NCBI GenBank assembly: GCA_046484125.1
Contig: JAWOBX010000049.1
Coordinates: 1-64,000 of the forward strand
DNA: 64,000 nt
Source of the DNA: JBGLNL01 sp046484125
Lineage (GTDB): Bacteria; Chloroflexota; Dehalococcoidia; SZUA-161; SpSt-899
Direction: 5' to 3'
In this document: one piece after another, positions 16,386 through 25,542 of the stretch
Layout of the letters: every line of letters starts with the position of its first letter
How positions within the stretch are numbered: position 1 is the first letter of the stretch
Notes under the pieces: generated by a model
Seen by the model: the letters and a program-made list of their open reading frames with translations, nothing else
The model's database searches: none
Told to the model about the DNA's origin: nothing
Translations under genes and position numbers: made by a program

Positions 16386-18092
16386 TTATCTTCCGAATTC
16401 CCTTTCCAAACGGGACAGGTCGAGACTGATGATAGAAGGCCTGCCATGGGGACATGTGCGGGGTGAGGCAGTCTCCTCAAGTTCCCTCAACAACTGTTCC
16501 ATCTCCTGTAAACTGAGCGCCTGCCTCGCTTTGATAGCTCCGTGACACGCGAGTGAAGCCGCGATTCTCTCCATCGTCGAGCTGGTAAGTAGATCATCCA
16601 GGAAGTCTATCGTCTCCAGTAGAAAAGGAACTATCTCCTGCCGACTGAGAAACGCCGGAATTGCGCGTAAAAGATAGGTCCTCTCACCGAATTGCTCAAT
16701 ATCAAAACCTGATTCCCTCAGTTCATCCAGGTGAGTACTGATGACCTCAGCCTGACTGGCTGTCAGGTCTACGCTGACAGGTTCAAGCAACCCCTGTACC
16801 TCTATGTTTGAATCTGCTTGTTGACGGCGGACCTTCTCAAAAAGGACCCTTTCATGCGCCGCGTGTTGATCGATGAGAAAAAGTCCGTCGGGGCCTTCAG
16901 CCAGTATATACGTCCCGTGAAATTGCCCGATAATGCGCAGTATGGGAAGATGAGTCGAGACTTCTCCGCGACTTACCTCTGTTAGTGCCTGTCTGGCCTG
17001 ATAGGGTGTATGCCGTGCCGTTTCAGGTAACGGTATCGGTGACGGAATGGCGTTCGAGGTCAGTTGGGTGCGCTCATTAATGGCGGGAACGACCGGTTTA
17101 CCGATGAGCGCCTCGCGTACAGCTTTCTGAACCGTGGTGAAGATCGTCCCTTCATCACGGAACTTGACCTCGCGCTTGGTCGGGTGAACGTTTACATCAA
17201 CTTCGCTCGATGGTATAAAGATGTTCAGAACTACTACCGGATGTTTACCGGAGATGAGCATACCCCGATACGCTTCTTCAGCGGAGTAATTGAGCATACG
17301 GCTCTGCACCCATCTCCTGTTGACAAAAAAGCTCAGGTAATTGCGGTTCGAGCGTGATACTGTGGGCGGGCTTACGAACCCGGATAGTCGCACCGAATGG
17401 CCTTCCAGCAGGCCTTCATGGGAAAGCTCTATCATCGATTCCGCGATATCCAGTCCATACGCTTCAACAAGTACGTCCTTCAGACTGCCATTTCCTGGTG
17501 AGCGCAGAGTTGTCCGGCCATTTATTAAAAGTTCCAGCTTGACCTCCGGATAGGCCATACTGTACTGGGTAACCATGTGGCTTATATGACCGCTCTCAGT
17601 TGATGTTGACTTTAAGAACTTCAGTCGAGCCGGCACGTTCTGAAACAGGTTTGTTACGGTTACAGTCGTGCCAGGCGGTGCGCCCTGTTTGCTGCGGCTC
17701 TTGATTACGCCGCTCTCCAGTTTTAGGCTGGTTCCTGCGACATCACCGGCGTTCCTTGTAATCAGTGAAACGTCGGAGACAGAAGCGATCGTTGGTAGCG
17801 CCTCGCCCCGGAATCCAAGAGTCGAAAGATTTTCGATGTCGGCCTCGGAGCTTATCTTACTGGTGGCATGCCGATGGAAGGCCAGCTCTATCTCACCCTC
17901 AGCGATACCCGACCCGTTATCAGAAACGCGAATCAGATCCTTTCCGCCTCCTTTGACTTCAATCGATATCTGAGTAGCGCCGGAATCAAGGGAATTCTCG
18001 ATGAGTTCCTTTACGACGGAGGATGGCCGTTCAACCACCTCACCGGCGGCGATTTTAGAGACAACGATAGGGGGTAGAGTCTGAATCGGCAA
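16386..18092 (-). CDS. mutL: DNA mismatch repair protein MutL
   Basis: A 568-residue MutL. The N-terminal GHKL ATPase has VVKELIENSLDSGA, SDNGSGI and TLGFRGEAL. The C-terminal domain carries the metal-dependent nicking motif DQHAAHERVLFE, an ACHGAIKA segment and the CPHGRP motif. These are features of MutL with endonuclease activity, found in bacteria that lack MutH. It is single, with no mutS nearby. The length is slightly short for the family because the linker is short. Confidence 0.95.
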   Translation of the reverse strand: MPIQTLPPIVVSKIAAGEVVERPSSVVKELIENSLDSGATQISIEVKGGGKDLIRVSDNGSGIAEGEIELAFHRHATSKISSEADIENLSTLGFRGEALPTIASVSDVSLITRNAGDVAGTSLKLESGVIKSRSKQGAPPGTTVTVTNLFQNVPARLKFLKSTSTESGHISHMVTQYSMAYPEVKLELLINGRTTLRSPGNGSLKDVLVEAYGLDIAESMIELSHEGLLEGHSVRLSGFVSPPTVSRSNRNYLSFFVNRRWVQSRMLNYSAEEAYRGMLISGKHPVVVLNIFIPSSEVDVNVHPTKREVKFRDEGTIFTTVQKAVREALIGKPVVPAINERTQLTSNAIPSPIPLPETARHTPYQARQALTEVSRGEVSTHLPILRIIGQFHGTYILAEGPDGLFLIDQHAAHERVLFEKVRRQQADSNIEVQGLLEPVSVDLTASQAEVISTHLDELRESGFDIEQFGERTYLLRAIPAFLSRQEIVPFLLETIDFLDDLLTSSTMERIAASLACHGAIKARQALSLQEMEQLLRELEETASPRTCPHGRPSIISLDLSRLEREFGR

Positions 18093-18299
18093 AACTTCCT
18101 CACCCTGAATAATTATGTCTTATTTTACCAGAGCCGGTTCTACTTCCACAAAAAAGATGCGTGCCCGAAAACGGCGATTAGTTCGGCCGCAAATGGCATA
18201 CTGTCAATATACGGTTTACCCTCCGCCATGCAAACATACCGTTTCATCACATAGTTCAAATTTTTGCCGTATGTTTACCGCAATGAGCATCCCCTCACC

Positions 18300-18328
18300 T
18301 TGCGTTTCCATTCATTTTGTCTTAGAAT
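18300..18328 (+). promoter_or_regulatory. Candidate promoter of the transcarboxylase operon
   Basis: TTGCGT (18300-18305) and TAGAAT (18323-18328) are spaced by 17 bases, about 47 bases before the GTG start at 18376. Upstream (18200-18285) are several similar motifs around CATACGGTTTACC, ACATACCGTTTC and CGTATGTTTACCGC, which could be regulator sites. The 283-base mutL-transcarboxylase gap holds nothing else that I recognise. Confidence 0.5.
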
Positions 18329-18375
18329 AAGCCTAGAATCGCAACATCTTATTCAACCCCTTAGGAGGCCATCTG

Positions 18376-19929
18376 GTGAAAACCGTCTCTCAACGTTTGG
18401 AAGAGCTGCGCGAGCGCCGGGGAAAAGAACTGGCAATGGGAGGCCCTGACCGGATAAACAAACAGCATGATTCAGGTAAGTTGACGGCAAGGGAAAGGCT
18501 CCACCTGCTATTCGATGAAGGAAGTTTCGTAGAAACCGACATGTTCGTGAGGCACCGGTGTGACATGTTTGGCATGGAAAAAACATTCATTCCCGGCGAG
18601 GGAGTCGTCACCGGCTATGGGATGGTTGAAGGCAGAAAAGTATGCGCGTTCGCCCAGGACTTCACATCTACCGGTGGCACACTGGGTGAGATGCACGCTA
18701 AAAAGATATGCAAGGTAATGGACCTGGCCATGAAAACAGGGTGCCCCCTCATAGGTCTGAATGACTCAGGCGGCGCGAGAATCCAGGAGGGCGTAGACGC
18801 GCTCAGCGGATACGGCGACATATTCTATCGGAACGCAATCGCCTCGGGCGTTATACCTCAAATATCCGCCATAATGGGGCCGAGCGCCGGAGGCGCCGTT
18901 TATTCGCCGGCAATGACGGACTGGATCTTCATGGTCAAGAAAACAAGCTATATGTTCATCACCGGCCCGGGAGTAATTAAAGAGGTGACCGGTGAAGAGA
19001 TCACGTCAGAGGAACTTGGCGGCGCAATGTCCCACTCGACCAAGAGCGGGGTGTGCCATTTCGCCTGTGAAAGCGACGAGGACGCGATAGAGAAGGTAAA
19101 GGAGTTGCTCAGGTATCTGCCCAACAACAATATGGAAGACCCGCCCATGGTTCAAACGGAGGACGATCCGGACCGGACCGAACCCGGACTCGATACCTTA
19201 ATCCCGGATAACCCCCAGCAGGTTTACGATATGAGAAAAGTAATTGAGGCGATAGTCGACAACGGGGTGACCGTCGAGCCTCATTATCATTATGCTAAAA
19301 ACCTCATCGTTTGCTTCGCCCGCCTCAACGGCAGAGCGGTGGGGATCATCGCCAATCAGCCGATGCACCTGGCCGGTTGCCTCGACGTTGACGCCTCGGA
19401 TAAACTCACCCGATTTGTCAGGTTCTGCGACGCCTTTAACATACCCATGCTCACCATCGCTGACGTCCCTGGATATCTCCCCGGCACCAATCAGGAGTGG
19501 TCGGGAATAATACGGCATGGCGCGAAGATACTCTGGTGCTATTCGGAGGCGACCGTTCCCAAAGTCACATTAATCACTCGGAAAGATTACGGTGGATCTT
19601 ATCTGGCGATGTGCAGCAAGGCGCTTGGCGCTGATCTGACGTTCGCCTGGCCGACGGCCGAGATCGCTGTCATGGGAGCCCAGGGAGCTATCCCCATCCT
19701 TTATGGCAAAGAGATAAAAAAGGCGGAAGATCCCGAAGCGGTGAGGGCACAGAAGCTGGATGAATACAAGGATGCGTTGTACAACCCTTATATCGCGGCA
19801 GCCCGCGGACTGGTGGACGAGGTGATAATGCCCAGTGAAAGCAGGCCCAGGATAATCAATGCTTTCGAGATGCTCGATACCAAGCGTGAGGTAAGGCCAC
19901 CGAAGAAGCACGGCAACATACCGGTATAG
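18376..19929 (+). CDS. Acyl-CoA carboxyltransferase, methylmalonyl-CoA (12S) type
   Basis: A 517-residue member of the carboxyltransferase family that includes transcarboxylase 12S, methylmalonyl-CoA decarboxylase alpha and propionyl-CoA carboxylase beta. Seen are LTARERLHLLFDEGSF, the acyl-CoA oxyanion loops DSGGARIQEG and GPSAGGAVYSPA, and the biotin-side loops around PGYLPGTNQE and RKDYGGSYLAM. The GTG start follows TAGGAGG. The downstream small protein and the pyruvate-type 5S/biotin subunit favour methylmalonyl-CoA:pyruvate transcarboxylase. An acetyl- or propionyl-CoA carboxylase role stays possible if a biotin carboxylase is encoded elsewhere. Confidence 0.9.
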   Translation: MKTVSQRLEELRERRGKELAMGGPDRINKQHDSGKLTARERLHLLFDEGSFVETDMFVRHRCDMFGMEKTFIPGEGVVTGYGMVEGRKVCAFAQDFTSTGGTLGEMHAKKICKVMDLAMKTGCPLIGLNDSGGARIQEGVDALSGYGDIFYRNAIASGVIPQISAIMGPSAGGAVYSPAMTDWIFMVKKTSYMFITGPGVIKEVTGEEITSEELGGAMSHSTKSGVCHFACESDEDAIEKVKELLRYLPNNNMEDPPMVQTEDDPDRTEPGLDTLIPDNPQQVYDMRKVIEAIVDNGVTVEPHYHYAKNLIVCFARLNGRAVGIIANQPMHLAGCLDVDASDKLTRFVRFCDAFNIPMLTIADVPGYLPGTNQEWSGIIRHGAKILWCYSEATVPKVTLITRKDYGGSYLAMCSKALGADLTFAWPTAEIAVMGAQGAIPILYGKEIKKAEDPEAVRAQKLDEYKDALYNPYIAAARGLVDEVIMPSESRPRIINAFEMLDTKREVRPPKKHGNIPV

Positions 19930-19939
19930 GATGTCAATC

Positions 19940-20122
19940 ATGGAGGATAAGAAAAAGCTGTCAGCCATTACCGCTGCCATAAACGCCTACATCGAGGAAG
20001 AGTCAGCGCCTGGAATTCGAAAGCAACCTGTACCCGAGGTAAGCTTATGGAGGGCATCAGGACGGCAGGAGATAATGATGATGTCCAATCTATGGCAGCG
20101 TAGAATCGTACCGTTACGTTGA
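19940..20122 (+). CDS. Small subunit of acyl-CoA carboxyltransferase/decarboxylase complex
   Basis: A 60-residue protein. The N-terminal half has the pattern LSAITAAINAYIEEE and the C-terminal half SLWRASGRQEIM...LWQRR. Both halves resemble small proteins commonly encoded between carboxyltransferase and biotin genes. No hydrophobic anchor is present, so it is not a membrane OadG. I prefer the second ATG (19940) because the only SD-like AGG (19928-19930) is too close to the first (19931). Its role is probably structural, holding the carboxyltransferase to the biotin subunit. Confidence 0.7.
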   Translation: MEDKKKLSAITAAINAYIEEESAPGIRKQPVPEVSLWRASGRQEIMMMSNLWQRRIVPLR

Positions 20123-20141
20123 ATCTGAAAGGAGCTTTTAA

Positions 20142-22106
20142 GTGAAGGGAATTAAAGAGGGCACGATTAAGGCCAGAGACCTTACCTCGGATAAAGTAAA
20201 GGAGAGGCCCAAACAGCCCAATCCTGTCAAAATATGTGATACCACTCTTCGCGACGGACATCAATCCCTGCTGGCCACCCGCATGCGCACCGAGGATATG
20301 GAATACGTGGCGGAGGAAATCAGCAAATGCGGCTTTCATGCCGTCGAGGTATGGGGAGGCGCCACATTCGATGTTCCGCACAGGTACCTGGGGGAGGATC
20401 CGTGGGAACGCCCCAGAACCCTGAAAAAACTGATTCCCGATACCCCTTTTCAAATGCTGCTGAGGGGACAGAACATCGTTGCCTATCGCAATCACCCGGA
20501 TGACCTGGTAGACGCCTTCGTCGAGCAGGCGGCGGAAGTCGGGATCGATATTTTCCGCGTCTTCGACGCTGTTAACGACGAGCGAAATATGGAAAGAGCC
20601 GGAAAGGCGGTCAAAAAGGTAGGTAAGCATTTCCAGGGAACGGTATGCTATTCACTGACCCAGCCGCGTATGGGCGGTCCTGTATACAACGTCGACTTTT
20701 ATGTAAACAAGGCGATCACTCTCCAGAACATGGGCGCCGATTCGATTTGCATCAAGGATCAGGCCGGACTGATATCACCGTATGACGCGTTCGAACTGAT
20801 AAAGGCGCTTAAGAAAGCTTTGAGTATACCGGTGGAATTGCACACCCACTACACCAGCGGACAGGCCTCTATGTCATATCTAAAAGCGATTGAGGCTGGT
20901 GTCGATATCATCGATACAGCGATATCGCCGTTTGCTTTGCGAACATCCCAGCCCGCGATAGAGCCATTGATAGTTGCCCTCTACGGAACCGAAAGGGATA
21001 CCGGTCTCGATGTTGAGCAGATATTCAAGGTCGCGCAGATGCTCGAGGAAATAGCTCCCAAATACCGCGATTTCCTTGATACGTCTTCAATGTCGGTAAT
21101 CGATTCCGGCGTGCTGGTCCACCAGATACCCGGCGGGATGACCAGCAATCTTGTATCTCAGCTCAGGCAAGCGGGCTCGCTTGATAAGCTGGCGGAAGTG
21201 CGAGCCGAAACCGCCAGAACACGCGCTGAACTGGGTTACCCGCCCCTCGTAACACCCACAAGCCAGCTGGTAGGTGTTCAGGCTGTCCAAAACGTGCTTG
21301 GCGGAAGATACAATATGATAGCCAAAGAGACCAGGGACTATTGCTATGGACTCTACGGCAAGCCGCCGGCTCCTATTGATAAAAACGTGCAGAAGGCTAT
21401 TCTGAAAGGATATGAACGGGGAGAAAAACCCATTACGGGAAGGGCCGCGGACGAACTGGAGCCCGAACTGGAAAAAGCCAGGGAGGAATCAAAGGAATTT
21501 GCCCGAAACGATCAGGACGTACTCCTGTATGCTATGTTTCCTACCACAGGCGCCAGGTTCCTGAAGTATAAGTACGGGATTGATAAGACAATACCTCCCG
21601 ACTGGAAACCGCCAAGCGCTCCAAAGACACTGGAAGAGGTCAGACGGGAGGACGATTTGATCGCGAAGGCTAAAGCCGGCGAATTGACTGAGAAAAAAGA
21701 AGCGCCGCCGAAAGGAGGCGGAGTCAGAACCTTCAATGTGTATATAGGTGACGAGTTTTACGAGGTTGATGTTGAGCCGGTGGGCAATGCCCCAGTTGCG
21801 GTCAATCAGTCCGTAAGGTCCCAGCCGGCACCACCCACGGATGCCGGAGCCCAAAAGCCGGAAACTCCTTCGGTAACTGCGAGCGTTGAAGGAGAGCCGG
21901 TTGTCGCGCCGATGCCCGGCATGATTATAAATTACACTGTAAATGTCGGTGATAAAGTATCGGCGGGTGACCCGCTGGTAATACTCGAGGCCATGAAGAT
22001 GCAGAACACTATTTCAGCTCCGGTCGGAGGTACCATTGCCTCTATCAACTGCAAGCCGGGGGCGAATGTCGCCAGAGAAGATGTTCTGGCAGTGATAAAG
22101 TCGTGA
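20142..22106 (+). CDS. Pyruvate/oxaloacetate carboxyltransferase (5S) with C-terminal biotinyl domain
   Basis: A 654-residue PycB/OadA/transcarboxylase-5S protein. The TIM barrel has the metal and substrate motif DTTLRDGHQSLLATR, the lysine in CIKDQAGL (the carbamylated position in the family), and the metal histidines in LHTHYTSG. A conserved domain and a Pro-Ala-rich linker lead to a biotinyl domain with the attachment lysine Lys619 in EAMKMQN. It moves CO2 between biotin and pyruvate/oxaloacetate. It has a GTG start after AAAGGAG. In sequence with the 12S-type gene it completes a transcarboxylase; with a biotin carboxylase elsewhere it would be pyruvate carboxylase subunit B. Confidence 0.9.
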   Translation: MKGIKEGTIKARDLTSDKVKERPKQPNPVKICDTTLRDGHQSLLATRMRTEDMEYVAEEISKCGFHAVEVWGGATFDVPHRYLGEDPWERPRTLKKLIPDTPFQMLLRGQNIVAYRNHPDDLVDAFVEQAAEVGIDIFRVFDAVNDERNMERAGKAVKKVGKHFQGTVCYSLTQPRMGGPVYNVDFYVNKAITLQNMGADSICIKDQAGLISPYDAFELIKALKKALSIPVELHTHYTSGQASMSYLKAIEAGVDIIDTAISPFALRTSQPAIEPLIVALYGTERDTGLDVEQIFKVAQMLEEIAPKYRDFLDTSSMSVIDSGVLVHQIPGGMTSNLVSQLRQAGSLDKLAEVRAETARTRAELGYPPLVTPTSQLVGVQAVQNVLGGRYNMIAKETRDYCYGLYGKPPAPIDKNVQKAILKGYERGEKPITGRAADELEPELEKAREESKEFARNDQDVLLYAMFPTTGARFLKYKYGIDKTIPPDWKPPSAPKTLEEVRREDDLIAKAKAGELTEKKEAPPKGGGVRTFNVYIGDEFYEVDVEPVGNAPVAVNQSVRSQPAPPTDAGAQKPETPSVTASVEGEPVVAPMPGMIINYTVNVGDKVSAGDPLVILEAMKMQNTISAPVGGTIASINCKPGANVAREDVLAVIKS

Positions 22107-22220
22107 TGATCTATCGGTTATAATACGGAGCGCCAGCTATTAATGATCCAACTTATTCCCGATAAGTGCGGAAGTCAGACGATAATTGCTGGATAAACGT
22201 GAATTTATGGAGGTAGAAGG

Positions 22221-23147
22221 ATGAGAAGCAAGGTCTCGATAATAGGCGCTGGTAACGTGGGGGCAACCTGCGCCTTCAGGATTGCCGAATGGGGGTATTC
22301 CGACGTTGTGCTGGTCGATATAATCGAGGGCATGCCGCAGGGAAAAGGCCTGGATATGCTGGAGGCCACTCCGATATTGGGTTCGGACATAACTGTAACA
22401 GGCACAAACAGCTACGAGGAAACGGCTAACTCTGATATCGTGGTTATAACATCGGGTATAGCCAGAAAACCGGGGATGAGCCGGGATGATCTGGTTCTTA
22501 CCAATACAAAAATTGTACAGGAAGTCACTGAAAACGTTGTCAAAAACTCGCCTGACTGCATCATAATTGTGGTATGTAATCCGCTTGACGCCATGGCTCA
22601 ACTGGCGTTACATGTCAGCAAGTTCCCGAAGAACAGGGTCTTCGGGCAGTCAGGAGTTCTGGACAGCGCCCGATTTCGCACGTTCATCGCCCAGGAACTT
22701 AAGGTTTCTGTTAAGGATGTGTTCACCTGCGTCCTCGGTGGCCATGGTGATACGATGGTTCCGGTCATAAGTCTCTGTACCGTGGGAGGAATTCCCATTA
22801 CCGAGCTCTTGCCGAAGGATAAGATTGATGAGATGGTAAAGCGCACCGTCAATGGTGGTGCCGAGATCGTAAACCTGCTAAAAACCGGGAGCGCTTTCTA
22901 TGCCCCAGGCGTGGCTACGGCTCAAATGGTGGAAGCGGTATTACTCGACCAGAAAAAAATACTGCCGTGCTCTACACTGCTTGAGGGAGAATATGGAATA
23001 AACGGTGTATTCGCGGGCATCCCGTGTAAGCTGGGTAAGGATGGTGTCGAGCAGATTGTTGAATTGAAGCTCTCGGATGACGAGAACGCCGGCTTGAAGA
23101 AATCCGCCGAGGCTGTCCGGGAGTTACTCAACGTTATGGGGATCTAG
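22221..23147 (+). CDS. mdh: Malate dehydrogenase
   Basis: A 308-residue LDH-like malate dehydrogenase. The N-terminal NAD fold is IIGAGNVGATCA with an acidic VDI at the end of strand 2, which favours NAD over NADP. The substrate loop ARKPGMSRDDL carries the arginines for malate/oxaloacetate, and the catalytic histidine is in GGHGDTMVP. It follows the oxaloacetate-forming subunit by 114 bases, and a stem-loop follows it. It reduces oxaloacetate to malate in the route to fumarate, or the reverse. Confidence 0.95.
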   Translation: MRSKVSIIGAGNVGATCAFRIAEWGYSDVVLVDIIEGMPQGKGLDMLEATPILGSDITVTGTNSYEETANSDIVVITSGIARKPGMSRDDLVLTNTKIVQEVTENVVKNSPDCIIIVVCNPLDAMAQLALHVSKFPKNRVFGQSGVLDSARFRTFIAQELKVSVKDVFTCVLGGHGDTMVPVISLCTVGGIPITELLPKDKIDEMVKRTVNGGAEIVNLLKTGSAFYAPGVATAQMVEAVLLDQKKILPCSTLLEGEYGINGVFAGIPCKLGKDGVEQIVELKLSDDENAGLKKSAEAVRELLNVMGI

Positions 23148-23179
23148 CGCTCGAAAAAGCATACCGCCAAAAATACGAG

Positions 23180-23212
23180 GGCCTGATTCCCTTTGAGAGA
23201 GGGGAACAGGCC
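23180..23212 (+). terminator. Stem-loop after mdh
   Basis: GGCCTG (23180-23185) pairs with CAGGCC (23207-23212), and an inner TTCCC/GGGGAA extends the stem. TTTCAATTGTT follows. It lies between mdh and the fumarase alpha gene. It is a moderate intrinsic terminator, so the fumarase/fumarate reductase genes may have their own promoter or receive read-through. Confidence 0.55.
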
Positions 23213-23254
23213 TTTCAATTGTTAAGACTTCTCGTTGTCGAGCAGGAGAGATAA

Positions 23255-24100
23255 ATGAGAGATATAAACACAGGTGATGTAACAGCGACTGTGTCTAGAT
23301 TATGTAAAGAGGCCAATTTCTACCTCGGTGATGATGTCCGTTCAGCCCTCCAGAGGGCAAAGGATTCGGAGAAGTCAGAGATCGGCAAAGAGGTGATAGA
23401 ACAAATCCTGAAAAACGCCGATATAGCCGCCAGTGAACAAATACCGTTGTGCCAGGATACCGGCCTGGCGGTGGTGTTCCTGGATATAGGGCAGGATGCC
23501 CATATCTCAGGCGGCGATCTCTATCAGGCAGTGGAGGAGGGGATAAGGAAGGGTTACGAGGAAGGCTTTCTCAGAAAATCTGTGGTCGAACATCCATTTT
23601 CGACACGTGATAATTCCAGAGACAACACACCACCGGTTATCCACACCCGAATAGTTTCTGGTGATCGATTGAAGGTGATCGTAGCACCGAAAGGCGGCGG
23701 CAGCGAGAATATGAGCAGGGTAACGGTGCTCAAGCCCGCTCAGGGACGCCGGGGTATTATAGACTACGTGGTCCAGGTCGTAGTTGAAGCCGGCAGCAAT
23801 CCATGTCCGCCATTGATAATAGGAGTTGGTATAGGGGGCACCATCGAGCAAACGGCCCTTATAGCCAAAAGATCGCTGCTTCGCGAAGTGGGCAAGCCCA
23901 ATCCCGACCCCGAGATCGCCGAGCTGGAGACCGAACTTCTGCAGCGGATCAACGAATCCGGCGTAGGGCCTCAGGGATTTGGGGGAACCTCCACAGCGCT
24001 CGCCGTTCATATAGAGACCTATCCAGCCCACATAGCAAGTATGCCGGTGGCTGTCAATATCCAGTGTCATAGCGCGAGGCACAAGGAAGCTGTATTGTAA
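23255..24100 (+). CDS. Class I fumarate hydratase, alpha subunit
   Basis: A 281-residue alpha subunit of two-subunit Fe-S fumarase/tartrate dehydratase. It has the cluster cysteine in PLCQDTGLAV, the conserved APKGGGSENMSR, and the cysteine in GSNPCPPLIIGVGIGG. The enzyme hydrates fumarate to malate with an oxygen-sensitive [4Fe-4S] cluster. The beta subunit gene is not adjacent but lies at 28094-28651, after four redox genes. A GGAGAG ribosome site precedes the ATG. Confidence 0.92.
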   Translation: MRDINTGDVTATVSRLCKEANFYLGDDVRSALQRAKDSEKSEIGKEVIEQILKNADIAASEQIPLCQDTGLAVVFLDIGQDAHISGGDLYQAVEEGIRKGYEEGFLRKSVVEHPFSTRDNSRDNTPPVIHTRIVSGDRLKVIVAPKGGGSENMSRVTVLKPAQGRRGIIDYVVQVVVEAGSNPCPPLIIGVGIGGTIEQTALIAKRSLLREVGKPNPDPEIAELETELLQRINESGVGPQGFGGTSTALAVHIETYPAHIASMPVAVNIQCHSARHKEAVL

Positions 24101-24118
24101 GGTTGTAAGGTAAAAACC

Positions 24119-24517
24119 ATGAAAAAGATCAATCCGAAAAAGACCGACTTTATCCAGAGGATTAACGCTATAAGCGGCCAGAATGCTGGACAGTGTTACC
24201 AGTGCGGTACCTGCTCAGCGGCGTGCCCTAACGCGGAAGATCTGGACTTGCTGCCCAGACAAATAATGAGGCGGACGCAACTGGGTATGGAGGCAGATGT
24301 CAAGAATGCCACGGCCCCCTGGATATGCGCTTCGTGCCTTTCATGTACGATTCGTTGCCCTAGGGGAATAGACCTGGCAAGGGTTATGGAAGCCATAAGG
24401 CTTCTTAAACTGAGGGATAATGTGGATTATGTCAATCCAAGAGAGCTTTCGCTCGAGGTACTGGAGGATTTGCCTCAAATCGCGCTGATAAGCAGTTTTA
24501 GAAAACACACAGCCTGA
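24119..24517 (+). CDS. HdrC-like ferredoxin subunit
   Basis: A 132-residue protein with two [4Fe-4S] motifs (Cys26, 29, 32, 36 and Cys70, 73, 76, 80) in the arrangement of heterodisulfide reductase subunit C. There are no membrane segments. It lies between fumarase alpha and an HdrB-like gene, spaced 18 and 10 bases. In this setting the HdrC/HdrB pair probably passes electrons between a thiol, ferredoxin or menaquinone-type partner and the succinate/fumarate flavoprotein. Confidence 0.88.
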   Translation: MKKINPKKTDFIQRINAISGQNAGQCYQCGTCSAACPNAEDLDLLPRQIMRRTQLGMEADVKNATAPWICASCLSCTIRCPRGIDLARVMEAIRLLKLRDNVDYVNPRELSLEVLEDLPQIALISSFRKHTA

Positions 24518-24527
24518 GGAATGAGAA

Positions 24528-25418
24528 ATGAAGTTGAACTATCTGCCGGGATGTACACTGAAAACCAGAGCCACAGAGCTTGATACGACCACAGTTGCCG
24601 CCATGGAGAAGCTTGGTATCGAGCTTGAGGAACTTCCCAGGTGGAACTGTTGCGGCACAGTCTATTGCTTCGCCGAAGATGACTTGATGCACCAGATAGC
24701 GCCCGTCCGTAATCTCATCAGAGCCCAGGAGCAGGGTGGTGGCAAGCTGGTGACCGTGTGCTCATTCTGTTATAACACCCTTAAACGCGCCAGTCTGTTA
24801 ATGGAAAATGACGAGGAGAAGCTCAACATCCTGAATGATTTCATGGATGAAGAGCCTGACTACACCAGAAGCGTAAGTGTGGTTCACCTACTCGAGTTAA
24901 TTCGTGATGATATTGGCTGGGAAGAGGTGGCCAGACATGTCGAGAATCCCCTGAAAGGACTTAAGGTTGCGCCCTACTATGGGTGCACTCTCCACAGGCC
25001 GAAGGAGGCGGCGATTGAGCCCGCCGATAATCGAACCGTGTTGCCCGACCTGCTCAAGACTCTGGGGGCTGACGCTGTTAAATTCCCGGACGAGGACAAG
25101 TGTTGCGGGTCTTATCAGGTGGTAGCTAATCCGCAAATACCCTTGAACCGCGCGAGAGAGATACTTAATTCGGCTCGTGAAAAAGGTGCCGAGGTTCTCT
25201 GCGTGAGTTGTCCTCTTTGTGAATGCAACTTGAGGCAAATGCAAATAAAACTCAGGGAAGAAGAGGGATTCAGGGAACTCCCTATAATCTATTTCACGCA
25301 GCTTATGGCGCTGGCCTTCGGTCTGGAGTCCAGCCTGTGTCAATGCGAAGCCTCAGTGGCTGACGCGAGCCCGGTTCTCGAAAACAAGGGAATTCTACCC
25401 GCACGATCAAAGGCTTGA
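24528..25418 (+). CDS. HdrB/SdhE-like CCG-domain subunit
   Basis: A 296-residue protein with two cysteine-rich CCG domains. The first has Cys9, Cys41-Cys42, Cys78 and Cys81. The second has Cys in YYGCTLHRP, CC in DKCCGSYQ, and CPLC. These domains hold the non-cubane [4Fe-4S] clusters of heterodisulfide reductase subunit B. In methanogen thiol:fumarate reductase this domain is fused to the Fe-S subunit, whereas here it is a separate gene beside a SdhB-like gene. It may accept electrons from a dithiol or act as the quinone/thiol end of the complex. Confidence 0.88.
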   Translation: MKLNYLPGCTLKTRATELDTTTVAAMEKLGIELEELPRWNCCGTVYCFAEDDLMHQIAPVRNLIRAQEQGGGKLVTVCSFCYNTLKRASLLMENDEEKLNILNDFMDEEPDYTRSVSVVHLLELIRDDIGWEEVARHVENPLKGLKVAPYYGCTLHRPKEAAIEPADNRTVLPDLLKTLGADAVKFPDEDKCCGSYQVVANPQIPLNRAREILNSAREKGAEVLCVSCPLCECNLRQMQIKLREEEGFRELPIIYFTQLMALAFGLESSLCQCEASVADASPVLENKGILPARSKA

Positions 25419-25542
25419 GAGAGTCTGGTTAACCTTTGAAAACTGGTAAAGCGGTGATATATCACGGAACTGAGGGCAGGTTTTTTTGCGCAAGGTCGGC
25501 TGAGTCGCAGCACCAGTAGTTTGCGACGAGGGATCATAAACT

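Noticed and set aside
16386..18092. MutL as part of a mismatch-repair operon here
   Set aside because: No mutS or related gene lies nearby; MutL is flanked by a terminator and a divergent operon.
22119..22124. TATAAT box before mdh as a promoter
   Set aside because: No -35 match at a proper distance and no extended TG; chance occurrence is likely, and mdh may be read through from the upstream genes.
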